NCBI GenBank assembly: GCA_010025655.1
Contig: RGSV01000029.1
Span: forward strand, 1-10,097
Source of the DNA: Acidimicrobiia bacterium
GTDB lineage: Bacteria; Actinomycetota; Acidimicrobiia; Acidimicrobiales; Ilumatobacteraceae
Reading direction: 5' to 3'
DNA length: 10,097 nucleotides
A program made the translations under genes and the position numbers. The notes beneath the pieces are model-generated. The model searched no databases. It was not told the origin of the DNA and saw only the letters and a program-made list of their open reading frames with translations. Positions within the stretch are counted from its first letter, which is position 1, and the number at the start of each line of letters is the position of its first letter. This document shows, in pieces, positions 1 to 9,592 of this stretch.

Positions 1-66
1 GGCCAAAGTGTGGTGTTGTACGACGCCACCAATCGCTTCGTGCTCGGCGGCGGCACCGCTCGATGA
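1..66 (+). CDS. mnmA: tRNA 2-thiouridylase MnmA, C-terminal end (partial)
   Basis: The first frame reads 21 codons to a TGA stop at 64-66; the 5' part lies outside the window. The peptide has the form GQSVVLYD...FVLGGGTAR. This matches the usual C-terminus of MnmA (TrmU), where a PGQ-V-V-Y segment forms a beta strand followed by VLGGG. MnmA uses ATP and a relayed sulfur to thiolate U34 in the wobble position of Lys, Glu and Gln tRNAs in the cytoplasm. In many actinomycetes mnmA lies a short distance upstream of ligA, and ligA is indeed found downstream here, which supports the call. The catalytic cysteines and the PP-loop cannot be seen, so identity rests on a short tail plus context. Confidence 0.7.
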   Translation, partial: GQSVVLYDATNRFVLGGGTAR

Positions 67-83
67 GCAACTTCGAAAGTTGA

Positions 84-944
84 ATGTCTTCCCAAGTCGT
101 CAGGTGCTACGATGAGACAGTGCTGAATCAATCATTTGCGCGTTCGTTCGCCGAATCGCACGGGCTTACTAGGCTCTTTAATGCCCCTGATGCGGCGAAA
201 GAAAAGTCACCTTTTGAGTCGGTGGACTTCGATAACAAAGAGCCCTATCGACCGGAGTGGGACGACCTCTCGACGCTCTTTGCTCTCGTGCGACAGCGCA
301 AGGTCACCCAAATTCTCGAGTTCGGATGCGGGTTCTCGACGTCAGTGTTTGCTCTCGCACTCGCCTTGAATGAGCGTGATTTTGGTGACAGCGTTCGCAA
401 CATGCTGCGACGCACGAATCCGTTTCGAGTGAGCGCCGTCGATGACATGCAGGAGTTCGTCGAACTCACTCGCCAACGAGCAGATTCCTTTGCGTCGCGA
501 ATCGATTTCCATGTAGCGCCGGTTCGAATGACCACATTTCAGGGGCGAATCTGCACCGAGTATGAGTCGCTGCCAAACGTTTGCCCCGACTTCATCTACC
601 TCGACGGCCCGAGCCAAGCGAGTGCCGTAGGCGAGGTGCTCGGTATCTCGACTCGCCACCCAGATCGGTTACCGATGGCGTGCGACATTCTGCGTATGGA
701 GCACTTCTTGTTGCCGGGAACTCTGATTCTCGTTGACGGTCGCACCGCGAACGCCCGATTCTTGAAAGCGAATCTGCAGCGCGAGTGGCGACACGAGCAT
801 GATGTCGAAGCAGATCAGCACTACTTCGAGATGATTGAAGAGCCCCTCGGTATCTGGAATCGTCGTCAACTCGAGTTCTGTCTCGGTGCAGACTGGCGCT
901 CGCGACCACTGAAGCCGGTACTCGCCGCCACACCACGCAGCTAA
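84..944 (+). CDS. Class I SAM-dependent methyltransferase-like protein
   Basis: This is a 286-residue protein with a Rossmann-type methyltransferase core. Residues 77-87 (ILEFGCGFSTS) form motif I, the glycine-rich SAM-binding loop. An acidic pair at D120-D121 ends the second strand, where SAM ribose is normally bound. PDFIYLDGP (168-176) and GTLILVDGR (212-220) look like strands 4 and 5. There is no signal peptide or membrane helix, so it is probably cytoplasmic. The substrate cannot be told; the architecture resembles family members acting on sugars or small molecules. The ATG at 84 lies 17 bases after the mnmA stop, and only a weak purine run (GAAAG, 75-79) precedes it. Hand counts of three 60-base lines give 50-57% GC, below the 60-67% counted in later genes, and the gene separates mnmA from ligA. 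Both facts fit later insertion. The fold call is fairly safe; a catalytic role is inferred. Confidence 0.72.
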   Translation: MSSQVVRCYDETVLNQSFARSFAESHGLTRLFNAPDAAKEKSPFESVDFDNKEPYRPEWDDLSTLFALVRQRKVTQILEFGCGFSTSVFALALALNERDFGDSVRNMLRRTNPFRVSAVDDMQEFVELTRQRADSFASRIDFHVAPVRMTTFQGRICTEYESLPNVCPDFIYLDGPSQASAVGEVLGISTRHPDRLPMACDILRMEHFLLPGTLILVDGRTANARFLKANLQREWRHEHDVEADQHYFEMIEEPLGIWNRRQLEFCLGADWRSRPLKPVLAATPRS

Positions 945-991
945 GCAGACACTCAAACGTGCGCCGCTGTCGTTGAGGAAGTTGCTGCTAA

Positions 992-3618
<2,627 letters not shown>

Positions 3619-3633
3619 CGCGTCGCCGCGCGC

Positions 3634-4113
3634 TCAGTCGGTGATAAACCGCCACTGGAAGGTGCGCGACTTCTCGGGCCCGTCGAGCGTCTTCCAGTAG
3701 GTAACCACAGCAGTGTGTTCTCCTTGAGAGAACTCTTCGATCAACGCGCCAATCTGCGGTTGAAAGCTCAGCACGTGGTTGCCGGGGTCATACACGGCTG
3801 TGGGCGGCAGCTCGACCTGTGCTCCGGGTTCCGGTGCACCGCCGCTTGCTGACAGCTCGTCGAGTCGTGTCACGGGCAGAGCGATGCCGTCGATGGTGAG
3901 AGTGGCTTCATATCCGACGACAAAGTCGATGATGATCTGTGCCTGTCGCAGCACGCGGTCGCCATCGGCCGGCGACATACGTTCGATTGCGTCGGGGAAT
4001 CTGCGCGCATCGTCGCCAGTGACCGCCGCACGAAACCCAAACACCACGAGCACGAGGCCGAACGCGATGCCGACGCTCGCGAGCAGTCGGGCGCGATCGA
4101 AGCGGCGAGCCAT
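3634..4113 (-). CDS. Membrane-anchored protein with Ig-like extracellular domain
   Basis: The 159-residue product has a basic N-terminus (MARRFDRAR), one hydrophobic helix at about 9-29 and no lipobox. It is therefore predicted to be a single-pass protein with its C-terminal 130 residues outside the cytoplasm. The outer part alternates short beta-like strands and turns: MSPADGDRVL (46-55), YEATLTIDGIALP (68-80), YDPGNHVLSF (108-117) and HTAVVTYWKTLDG (133-145), closing with RTFQWRFITD. This pattern resembles Ig-like or CopC-like beta sandwiches, where a substituted strand ends in a W-x-F motif. No catalytic residues or metal-binding histidine cluster are evident, so a binding or structural role is more likely. 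The ATG at 4113 was preferred to an upstream TTG at 4131 because GAGAAT lies six bases before it. The gene converges with ligA (15-base gap) and diverges from the PASTA receptor. The fold is inferred from pattern only. Confidence 0.68.
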   Translation of the reverse strand: MARRFDRARLLASVGIAFGLVLVVFGFRAAVTGDDARRFPDAIERMSPADGDRVLRQAQIIIDFVVGYEATLTIDGIALPVTRLDELSASGGAPEPGAQVELPPTAVYDPGNHVLSFQPQIGALIEEFSQGEHTAVVTYWKTLDGPEKSRTFQWRFITD

Positions 4114-4119
4114 GTTCCC

Positions 4120-4125
4120 ATTCTC
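4120..4125 (-). promoter_or_regulatory. Putative -10 box for the Ig-like protein gene
   Basis: The minus strand reads GAGAAT, six bases (GGGAAC), then the ATG at 4113. It matches the -10 consensus at positions 2, 5 and 6 and repeats the spacing seen at ligA. No -35 is recognisable. Confidence 0.3.
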
Positions 4126-4150
4126 GCCCAACGAGAGCAGCGCGCGGCAG

Positions 4151-4156
4151 TAGTTT
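4151..4156 (+). promoter_or_regulatory. Putative -10 box for the PASTA receptor gene
   Basis: TAGTTT fits TANNNT and ends ten bases before the ATG at 4167, which would leave a leader of only a few bases. A GGGG run at 4157-4160 is the only possible ribosome site. The box faces the opposing GAGAAT across 25 bases. Confidence 0.3.
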
Positions 4157-4166
4157 GGGGCGGTCC

Positions 4167-6083
4167 ATGGACGAGCGCAGTTCCTTCGTCGGGGCCACCG
4201 TCGCCGGGCGATATCTGCTCGAGCAGTTGATTCCCGGTGGGGCCGACAACACCAATGTGCTGGCCGCGCGGGATACCCGAGGGTCGGTGCCCGTCGTTGT
4301 GCGACTGGTCACGGTCGACTCACTCGTGGGTTGGGGTCGTGCGGCCACTGCGGCCGAGGCGGTCGAGGGCTTTCAGCAACATCTGTTGTCGGTCGCGGGT
4401 GTCCAACACCCTGTGCTCGTCGCCCCGCTTGATTGGGGCGAGGTGAGCATCGCGGGCACCGCACATCTCTTCGTTGTCACCGAGCGTCTCGCGGGCACGT
4501 CGGTGCGTGAGCTGCTCGACCGTGGTCGTCGGCTCACACCGTCGCAAGCTCTCGTGATCGGCATCGACGTGTGTCGCGCACTGCATCACCTGCATCAGCT
4601 TGGTATCGCCCACGGCGATATTCGCCCGGCCAATGTGTTCGTCGGCACTGACGCACGAGCGCGCCTCGCGGGCATCGGCATCAAGCGCGCCGCATCGACC
4701 ATTGCCGAGATGACCACTGAGCAGGGGCGCTATGCGGCGCCAGAACTCGCGAGCGACACCACACCCACCGCTGCGGCCGACGTGTATGCGCTCGCACTCA
4801 CCATGCTCGAGATGCTGACGGGTGACGTGCCGTTCGCGGCCGACTCTGCCGCCGTCACACTCGCCAACCGCGCCGGCAAGTTGCTGCCCGTTTCGGCCGA
4901 CATTGGTCCGGTCGCTGTACCGATGGAAAAGGCCGCGCGACCCGATGCGGCCGACCGCTCTTCCGCGCTCGAGTTCGGCCAGGCGCTTGCGCAACTCGCC
5001 GCCAAACTGCCGCGCCCCGAGCCGATTGAGTCGCTGACCACCGAGTCGTTCCGCGACACCATCACACGGCAACTCGAAGCGGTTCCTGCACCGCAGCCAA
5101 CTGCACCAGTGGCAGAAACATCCGCACCACCGCCCACCACCGCTGACGTTGCCGTCACCGCGCCGCGAGCAGAGCGGCGTCGCTATCGCGTGTTGTGGTC
5201 GATCGCAGCGGTGGTCGCCCTCACCGTGTCGGGTGTGCTCGCATGGCAAAGCCTGAGTGCGACGAGTTACGCGGTGCCTGATTTGGTTGGCATTCCCGAA
5301 GGTGAGGCGCGCAACGCCGTGTCGCAATTCGGGTGGAATGTGCTGATTCGTGCGCAGCGCTCTGACGATGTCGAATTGGGCGATGTCATCAGCACGACCC
5401 CTGCTGCTGGCATGAGTTTGCGTGAAGGCGACGACATCACGCTCGTGGTCTCTGAAGGTGCAACACTGGCTCTACTGCCCGATGTGATCGGCTTGTCGCG
5501 CGATGATGCCATCGCCACGTTGCAGTCAGCAGGTCTCACGGTAAGCGAGTCATTGCGTGACGACGACTCTGTTCCGGCCGGCAGTGTGGTCGGCTGGATC
5601 GTGACCGAACAACCAAATCTCGTCGCGGGCAGTCAGGTGTTGCGGGGTACCGAGGTGGCGATTGTTGTGTCGGGTGGCCCGGTCTTGCGTGCCGTACCGA
5701 ACCTCATCGGTCTATCGGAGGCTGACGCTGATGCACAGCTCATCGCCGTGCAACTCAATAGCCAACGCAATGACGATGTTTTCAGCTCAGACATACCCAT
5801 CGGGCTCATCGCCACGCAAGAGCCGGCCGCTGGCGCGCAACTGTCGCGTGATGGCATTGTCGCGTACGCATTGTCGAAGGGTCCTGAAACCGTCGAACTG
5901 CCGAACGTGATTGGCCTCGCACTAGCCGATGCACAGAAGCGTCTCAACGAGGTCGGCATCTATGTCGGAACAACATCGGGTCGCACCACGAGCAAAGTAC
6001 GCACCGTGCAACAAGAGGGCAAGACATTGAAGAGCGGTGATGTCGTGCTGAAGGGCAGTGTCGTCGACCTGGTGTTCCCGTGA
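4167..6083 (+). CDS. PASTA-domain serine/threonine kinase-like receptor, predicted pseudokinase
   Basis: The 638-residue protein has the PknB-type layout: cytoplasmic kinase fold (about 13-280), proline/threonine-rich linker (about 282-335), one membrane helix (about 341-361) and four extracellular PASTA repeats (about 368-431, 436-503, 508-571 and 576-638). PASTA repeats bind peptidoglycan fragments and muropeptides. The kinase fold keeps the catalytic-loop Asp and Asn (HGDIRPAN, D151 and N156), APE (191-193), DVYAL (D205) and an Arg in subdomain XI. The beta-3 lysine position reads VVVR (R46), HRD is HGD, the loop lysine is R153, and DFG reads AGI (168-170). The helix-C glutamate is apparently Q71 or H72, and the glycine loop (PGGADNTNVL) is degenerate. 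ATP-dependent phosphotransfer is therefore unlikely; scaffolding or muropeptide sensing is more plausible. MviN of mycobacteria is a known example of an envelope pseudokinase. The start is the ATG at 4167, not the TTG at 4155. Confidence 0.9.
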   Translation: MDERSSFVGATVAGRYLLEQLIPGGADNTNVLAARDTRGSVPVVVRLVTVDSLVGWGRAATAAEAVEGFQQHLLSVAGVQHPVLVAPLDWGEVSIAGTAHLFVVTERLAGTSVRELLDRGRRLTPSQALVIGIDVCRALHHLHQLGIAHGDIRPANVFVGTDARARLAGIGIKRAASTIAEMTTEQGRYAAPELASDTTPTAAADVYALALTMLEMLTGDVPFAADSAAVTLANRAGKLLPVSADIGPVAVPMEKAARPDAADRSSALEFGQALAQLAAKLPRPEPIESLTTESFRDTITRQLEAVPAPQPTAPVAETSAPPPTTADVAVTAPRAERRRYRVLWSIAAVVALTVSGVLAWQSLSATSYAVPDLVGIPEGEARNAVSQFGWNVLIRAQRSDDVELGDVISTTPAAGMSLREGDDITLVVSEGATLALLPDVIGLSRDDAIATLQSAGLTVSESLRDDDSVPAGSVVGWIVTEQPNLVAGSQVLRGTEVAIVVSGGPVLRAVPNLIGLSEADADAQLIAVQLNSQRNDDVFSSDIPIGLIATQEPAAGAQLSRDGIVAYALSKGPETVELPNVIGLALADAQKRLNEVGIYVGTTSGRTTSKVRTVQQEGKTLKSGDVVLKGSVVDLVFP

Positions 6084-6093
6084 GTTGGTCATT

Positions 6094-7518
6094 GTGACGG
6101 CAGGTGTCGACGAAGTAGCCCTAGCGCCGTTGCGCGAGCGTGTGCGCAGTGCTCTCGTCGAGCGAGTCGGCATGTCGCGGCGCAGGGCGACGATGTCGGT
6201 GTTGCTCGCCGGCGTCTTCACCGTGAGCTTCACCATCACACTCTTGGTCGTGGTGCTGTCGCGCGTGGCCGATGACCTCGACTCAACAGTCAGCGTCGTG
6301 AGTTGGTCGATAACTGCTCCGATGCTCGCGTTTGCGATTACGGGTCCGGCATTTGGTCGCCTCGGCGATCTTGTCGGCCACAAACGAGTTTTCGTCGGGG
6401 GATTGCTCGGTGCCGGATTCTTCGCCGGCCTTGCAGCCTTCGCCCCATCCGCACTCTGGCTGGTTGCGTTGCGCACGCTCTCGGCAGCCAGCGGTGCGGC
6501 GACGGGGCCATCGGCCATGGCGTTCATCAACCGCATGTTCGAACCGCACGAACGGGTGCGCCCGTTTGCGTCGTGGTCGTTCGTTTCGGCCGGCGCACCG
6601 GTGCTTGGCGTGGTCGCAGGCGTGCCGCTCGTTGAGACCGTCGGTTGGCGAGTGATTTTTCTCGCCCAAGCCCCGCTGTGTGTTGCTGGAGCACTGTTGG
6701 CGTGGTGGTTGCTGCGCGACACCGAAAAACAACCTGGTGTGCGCTTTGACTCGACCGGTGCGCTCACGCTCGGTGTTGGTGCCGCTCTCATCTTGCTTGG
6801 CGTAAACCGCGGCAGCGCTTGGGGCTGGGCGTCGCCAGGCATCATTGCTTCGCTGACTTGCGGTGTCGCTCTGCTCGCCATGTTCGTCATCGTCGAACGA
6901 CGAGTCGATGCCCCGATGGTGCCGCCTCGATGGTTTCGCACACGCAACGTGGCGTTTCCCGTCATGAGCATCTCGCTCAACAACTTCGGCTACATGGGTG
7001 GTTTCATCCTCGTGCCTCAGATGCTCGACAAGGGCATCGGGCTCTCGCTCGAAACCATCGGCTGGCTGATCATTGCACGCCCACTTACGTTCGCGCTCGC
7101 TGCACCGCTCGCTGCGCGGGTCACGATTCGCACAGGCGAGCGCTTCGCCGGAATGTTCGGCTCAATGACCGTCTTCACGTCGTTGATTGTGCTCTCTACG
7201 GTGCGCGAGACGAGCCCACTGTGGGTCATCGCGCTCGGCCTTGGCTTCGCGGGCCTCGGTCTCGGGGTTGCCTCACCCGCGATGTCGGCGCTGCTGGCGA
7301 ATGCCGTCGACGACAGTGAGATGGGCACGGCGAGCGCGATGCATCAGCTCATGGCGCAGATCGGTGCACTGCTCGGCGCCGCAGTGATGATCAGCGTGCA
7401 CGAGGCCACACTCAACCAAGGCATCTTGCCGAGCTATTCCAATGCGCTCGTGATTGGTGCAGCACTGTGCGTTGTCGCAGGCCTCTTAGCCGGTGAGGTG
7501 CGCTCGACGAAGCGTTAG
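6094..7518 (+). CDS. MFS transporter, DHA2-like (EmrB/QacA type) drug exporter
   Basis: From the GTG at 6094 the product has 474 residues and many hydrophobic segments, about 14, as in the drug:H+ antiporter-2 family. Motif A between helices 2 and 3 is GPAFGRLGDLVGHKR (84-98). An arginine (R127) sits in the motif B region (LVALRTLSAASG), and SAGAPVLGVVAGVP (165-178) is a version of motif C. GWRVIFLAQAP (184-194) and the WGWASPG stretch (243-249) are typical of this group. It would export a hydrophobic or cationic compound against proton influx, but the substrate cannot be read. The start is uncertain: TTG 6085, GTG 6094 and ATG 6172 are in frame and none has a strong ribosome site. GTG 6094 lies ten bases after the receptor's stop, suggesting co-transcription. 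ATG 6172 would remove a charged 26-residue N-terminus that precedes the first helix. Confidence 0.85.
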   Translation: MTAGVDEVALAPLRERVRSALVERVGMSRRRATMSVLLAGVFTVSFTITLLVVVLSRVADDLDSTVSVVSWSITAPMLAFAITGPAFGRLGDLVGHKRVFVGGLLGAGFFAGLAAFAPSALWLVALRTLSAASGAATGPSAMAFINRMFEPHERVRPFASWSFVSAGAPVLGVVAGVPLVETVGWRVIFLAQAPLCVAGALLAWWLLRDTEKQPGVRFDSTGALTLGVGAALILLGVNRGSAWGWASPGIIASLTCGVALLAMFVIVERRVDAPMVPPRWFRTRNVAFPVMSISLNNFGYMGGFILVPQMLDKGIGLSLETIGWLIIARPLTFALAAPLAARVTIRTGERFAGMFGSMTVFTSLIVLSTVRETSPLWVIALGLGFAGLGLGVASPAMSALLANAVDDSEMGTASAMHQLMAQIGALLGAAVMISVHEATLNQGILPSYSNALVIGAALCVVAGLLAGEVRSTKR

Positions 7519-7922
7519 GCGGTGATCGCGCGAATCTCGGCGGCAACCGTCTGGGCAACGTCGTTGTTTGGCATCGCCACCTGCATGCTCATCAGCTTGA
7601 GCATGTCGCCCTCGACTTTGACTTTGCCGGTGAGAAATGCCTCCATCGCCTTCTGCGGATCTTGGTCGAGGAAGATGCGTCGTGCGGTCTCATAGTCGGT
7701 AGTGAGCGTCGCGTCGACTCCCTCGAGATGGCCGAGATCCATCACCACGACACCGCTCGAAGTGTCCATATGGCTGTGAATGGTGCCGTCACCGAATGGC
7801 ACACCGGTGACCACCTGGTTGAAGCGCACCACCACCGACACCTTTGGCGCGTGGTCGCGGTATCGCTCGCGAATCTCGCGGGCTGCCACCATCCATTCGG
7901 CAGAGAGAAACGGATGGGTCAT
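7515..7922 (-). CDS. SCP2 sterol-binding domain protein
   Basis: This is a stand-alone SCP2 domain of 135 residues, close to the usual size. The diagnostic segment is [21 protein letters not shown] (from residue 91), the helix-strand unit of the family with its conserved GK-x-x-EGD. An amphipathic helix ([17 protein letters not shown], 7-23) precedes a run of strands ([27 protein letters not shown]). SCP2 domains form a hydrophobic tunnel that binds fatty acyl chains, sterols or other lipids. In actinomycetes they are often found with lipid or sterol metabolism, but no such genes are nearby. There is no signal peptide, so it is cytoplasmic. ATG 7922 is preferred to the upstream in-frame start at 7985 because an AGGA ribosome site lies nine bases before it and the upstream residues are not domain-like. 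The TAA overlaps the MFS TAG by three bases. Confidence 0.88.
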   Translation of the reverse strand: MTHPFLSAEWMVAAREIRERYRDHAPKVSVVVRFNQVVTGVPFGDGTIHSHMDTSSGVVVMDLGHLEGVDATLTTDYETARRIFLDQDPQKAMEAFLTGKVKVEGDMLKLMSMQVAMPNNDVAQTVAAEIRAITA

Positions 7923-7978
7923 CGTGCGGTGTCCTGACGAAAAGTAAACGAAGTCCCAACACGATAACGCTGCACTGG

Positions 7979-8008
7979 TTGGCATCGGTGTGTCGCGTCC
8001 GCCACGAT
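7979..8008 (+). promoter_or_regulatory. Putative serA promoter (-35 TTGGCA, -10 CACGAT)
   Basis: TTGGCA (7979-7984) matches five of six bases of the consensus TTGACA. It lies 18 bases before CACGAT (8003-8008), which keeps the second and last bases of the -10 consensus. The -10 ends six bases before the GTG at 8015. This is the only promoter here with both boxes recognisable. Confidence 0.45.
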
Positions 8009-8014
8009 GGAGGG

Positions 8015-9592
8015 GTGGCGCGCGTGCTCGTAACCGAAGAAATTGCCGAGCGCGGGCTCGATCGTCTGCGAGCCGCCGGCCACCATGTCGACATCCAACT
8101 CGGGCTCAACGGCGAATCGCTCATCGACGCCCTGCGAGGTGTCCAAGCGCTGATCGTGCGTAGTGCCACCAATGTCGATGCGGCCGTATTCGAGGCAGTT
8201 TCAGGGTTGCTTGTCGTTGGTCGTGCTGGTGTGGGTCTTGACAATGTCGATGTCGATGCCGCGACTCGCGCCGGAGTGATGGTCGCCAATGCCCCAGAGT
8301 CCAACATCGTCTCGGCTGCTGAGCACACCATCGCGCTCTTGCTGGCGATGGCGCGCAACGTGCCGCAGGCTCACTCTGCGCTCGTCGCCGGTCGTTGGGA
8401 ACGCAGCAAGTGGGAAGGTGTCGAACTCGCCGGCAAGACACTCGGCATCGTCGGTCTCGGCCGCATCGGCAAGCTCGTAGCACATCGCGCCATCGGTCTC
8501 GGCATGAAGATCGTCGCCTACGACCCGTATATCTCTGCTGAGCGCGGTCGTCAGCTGAACGTTGACATGCTGCCGCTCGACCAACTCGTGGCTGCGTCTG
8601 ACTTTCTCACCGTGCACCTACCGAAGAACAAAGAGACGCGCGGGCTCATCAATCGTGATCTGTTGTTGAAGGCCAAGCCTGAACTACGGGTCATCAACGT
8701 TGCGCGCGGCGGCATCGTCGTGGAATCTGATCTTGCGGAAGCATTGCGCGACGGCATCATCGCTGGTGCGGCACTCGATGTCTTCGAGCAAGAACCAGTC
8801 ACTGACTCGGCGCTCTTCTCGCTGCCCAACGTGGTGGTCACCCCGCACCTCGGTGCCAGCACCCGTGAAGCCCAAGACAAAGCCGGAGAAGTCATTGCTG
8901 ACATGGTGCAACTTGCGCTCGCGGGCGACTTCGTGCCATTTGCCGTCAACGTGAACGCCTCAGAAGCCAACGAAACGCTGAAACCGTTCATTCCGCTTGC
9001 CGAACGACTCGGCGCGCTCTTCGCCGATGTGGTGGGCGAGCGACCAACCGAACTCGAGGTTGAGGCCAGCGGCGACATCGGCGCCTACGACACACGCATT
9101 CTCACGCTGGCTGCCCTCAAGGGTTTCCTCGGGCGCCACACGAGTGAAGCAGTTACCTACGTGAATGCGCCGACCATCGCCGAAAGCCGCGGGGTGGTGG
9201 TGCGTGAACAGCGCAACGATGATGTTGCCCATCAGGATTACGTCAACCTCGTCACACTTCGTTCGGGCGCCCACAACGTGTCGGGCACGTTGACTGGTCG
9301 CCGCCGCGAAGCCCGCATCGTCTTGATCGACGATCACCTAAGCGACGTGCCGCCGGCCAAGTTCATGCTGATCGTTCGCAACGACGACCGACCAGGCGTC
9401 ATTGGTCGTGTGGGCACCTTGCTTGGTGACTCGGGCATAAACATCGACAACATGGACGTCGGTAAGACCGTCAAGGCTGGCAGCGCGATGATGGTGATTG
9501 CGACAGCTACACCAACGCCAGCGGAGGTCGTGCAACGCCTGCGCGGTATCGCCGGTATCACCGAGGTGATTACCGTCGGCTCGCCGCGTTGA
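8015..9592 (+). CDS. serA: D-3-phosphoglycerate dehydrogenase SerA (long, ASB and ACT domains)
   Basis: SerA oxidises 3-phosphoglycerate to 3-phosphohydroxypyruvate with NAD+, the first step of serine synthesis in the cytoplasm. Numbered from GTG 8015 it has 525 residues, the length of the type I enzymes found in mycobacteria. The NAD-binding fold contains GLGRIG (147-152). The catalytic triad of this dehydrogenase family appears as R231 (NVARGG), E260 (FEQEP) and H278 (TPHLGAST). An allosteric substrate-binding (ASB) domain spans about 310-445. A C-terminal ACT domain (about 449-525) carries [19 protein letters not shown], the usual serine-binding region for feedback inhibition. GTG 8015 gives MARVLVTE, a normal N-terminus. 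GTG 8024 is a close alternative, lying about ten bases after GGAGG (8009-8013). The 57 upstream codons in this frame are not family-like and overlap the SCP2 gene. Its 3' end overlaps pyrF by 23 bases. Confidence 0.95.
   Translation: MARVLVTEEIAERGLDRLRAAGHHVDIQLGLNGESLIDALRGVQALIVRSATNVDAAVFEAVSGLLVVGRAGVGLDNVDVDAATRAGVMVANAPESNIVSAAEHTIALLLAMARNVPQAHSALVAGRWERSKWEGVELAGKTLGIVGLGRIGKLVAHRAIGLGMKIVAYDPYISAERGRQLNVDMLPLDQLVAASDFLTVHLPKNKETRGLINRDLLLKAKPELRVINVARGGIVVESDLAEALRDGIIAGAALDVFEQEPVTDSALFSLPNVVVTPHLGASTREAQDKAGEVIADMVQLALAGDFVPFAVNVNASEANETLKPFIPLAERLGALFADVVGERPTELEVEASGDIGAYDTRILTLAALKGFLGRHTSEAVTYVNAPTIAESRGVVVREQRNDDVAHQDYVNLVTLRSGAHNVSGTLTGRRREARIVLIDDHLSDVPPAKFMLIVRNDDRPGVIGRVGTLLGDSGINIDNMDVGKTVKAGSAMMVIATATPTPAEVVQRLRGIAGITEVITVGSPR

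Noticed and set aside
952..977. Possible hairpin terminator between the methyltransferase and membrane protein genes (CTCAAACG ... CGTTGAG)
   Set aside because: The stem is only seven pairs with a bulged A and an 11-base loop, and no T-run follows on either strand. It is too weak to call.
4320..5327. A 335-codon minus-strand open frame within the kinase-like gene
   Set aside because: It is rich in Arg, Gly and Cys without recognisable motifs, and lies wholly inside a gene with clear kinase-fold landmarks on the other strand.
5922..6983. A 353-codon open frame on the minus strand across the receptor/MFS boundary
   Set aside because: It runs opposite to the strongly supported PASTA and MFS genes, has a serine/threonine/arginine-rich composition typical of antisense shadow frames in high-GC DNA, and shows no domain.
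7844..8014. 57-codon upstream extension of serA
   Set aside because: The residues are Arg/Ser-rich and unlike any SerA N-terminus, and the stretch overlaps the SCP2 coding region on the other strand. The promoter-like sequence at 7979-8008 also lies within it.
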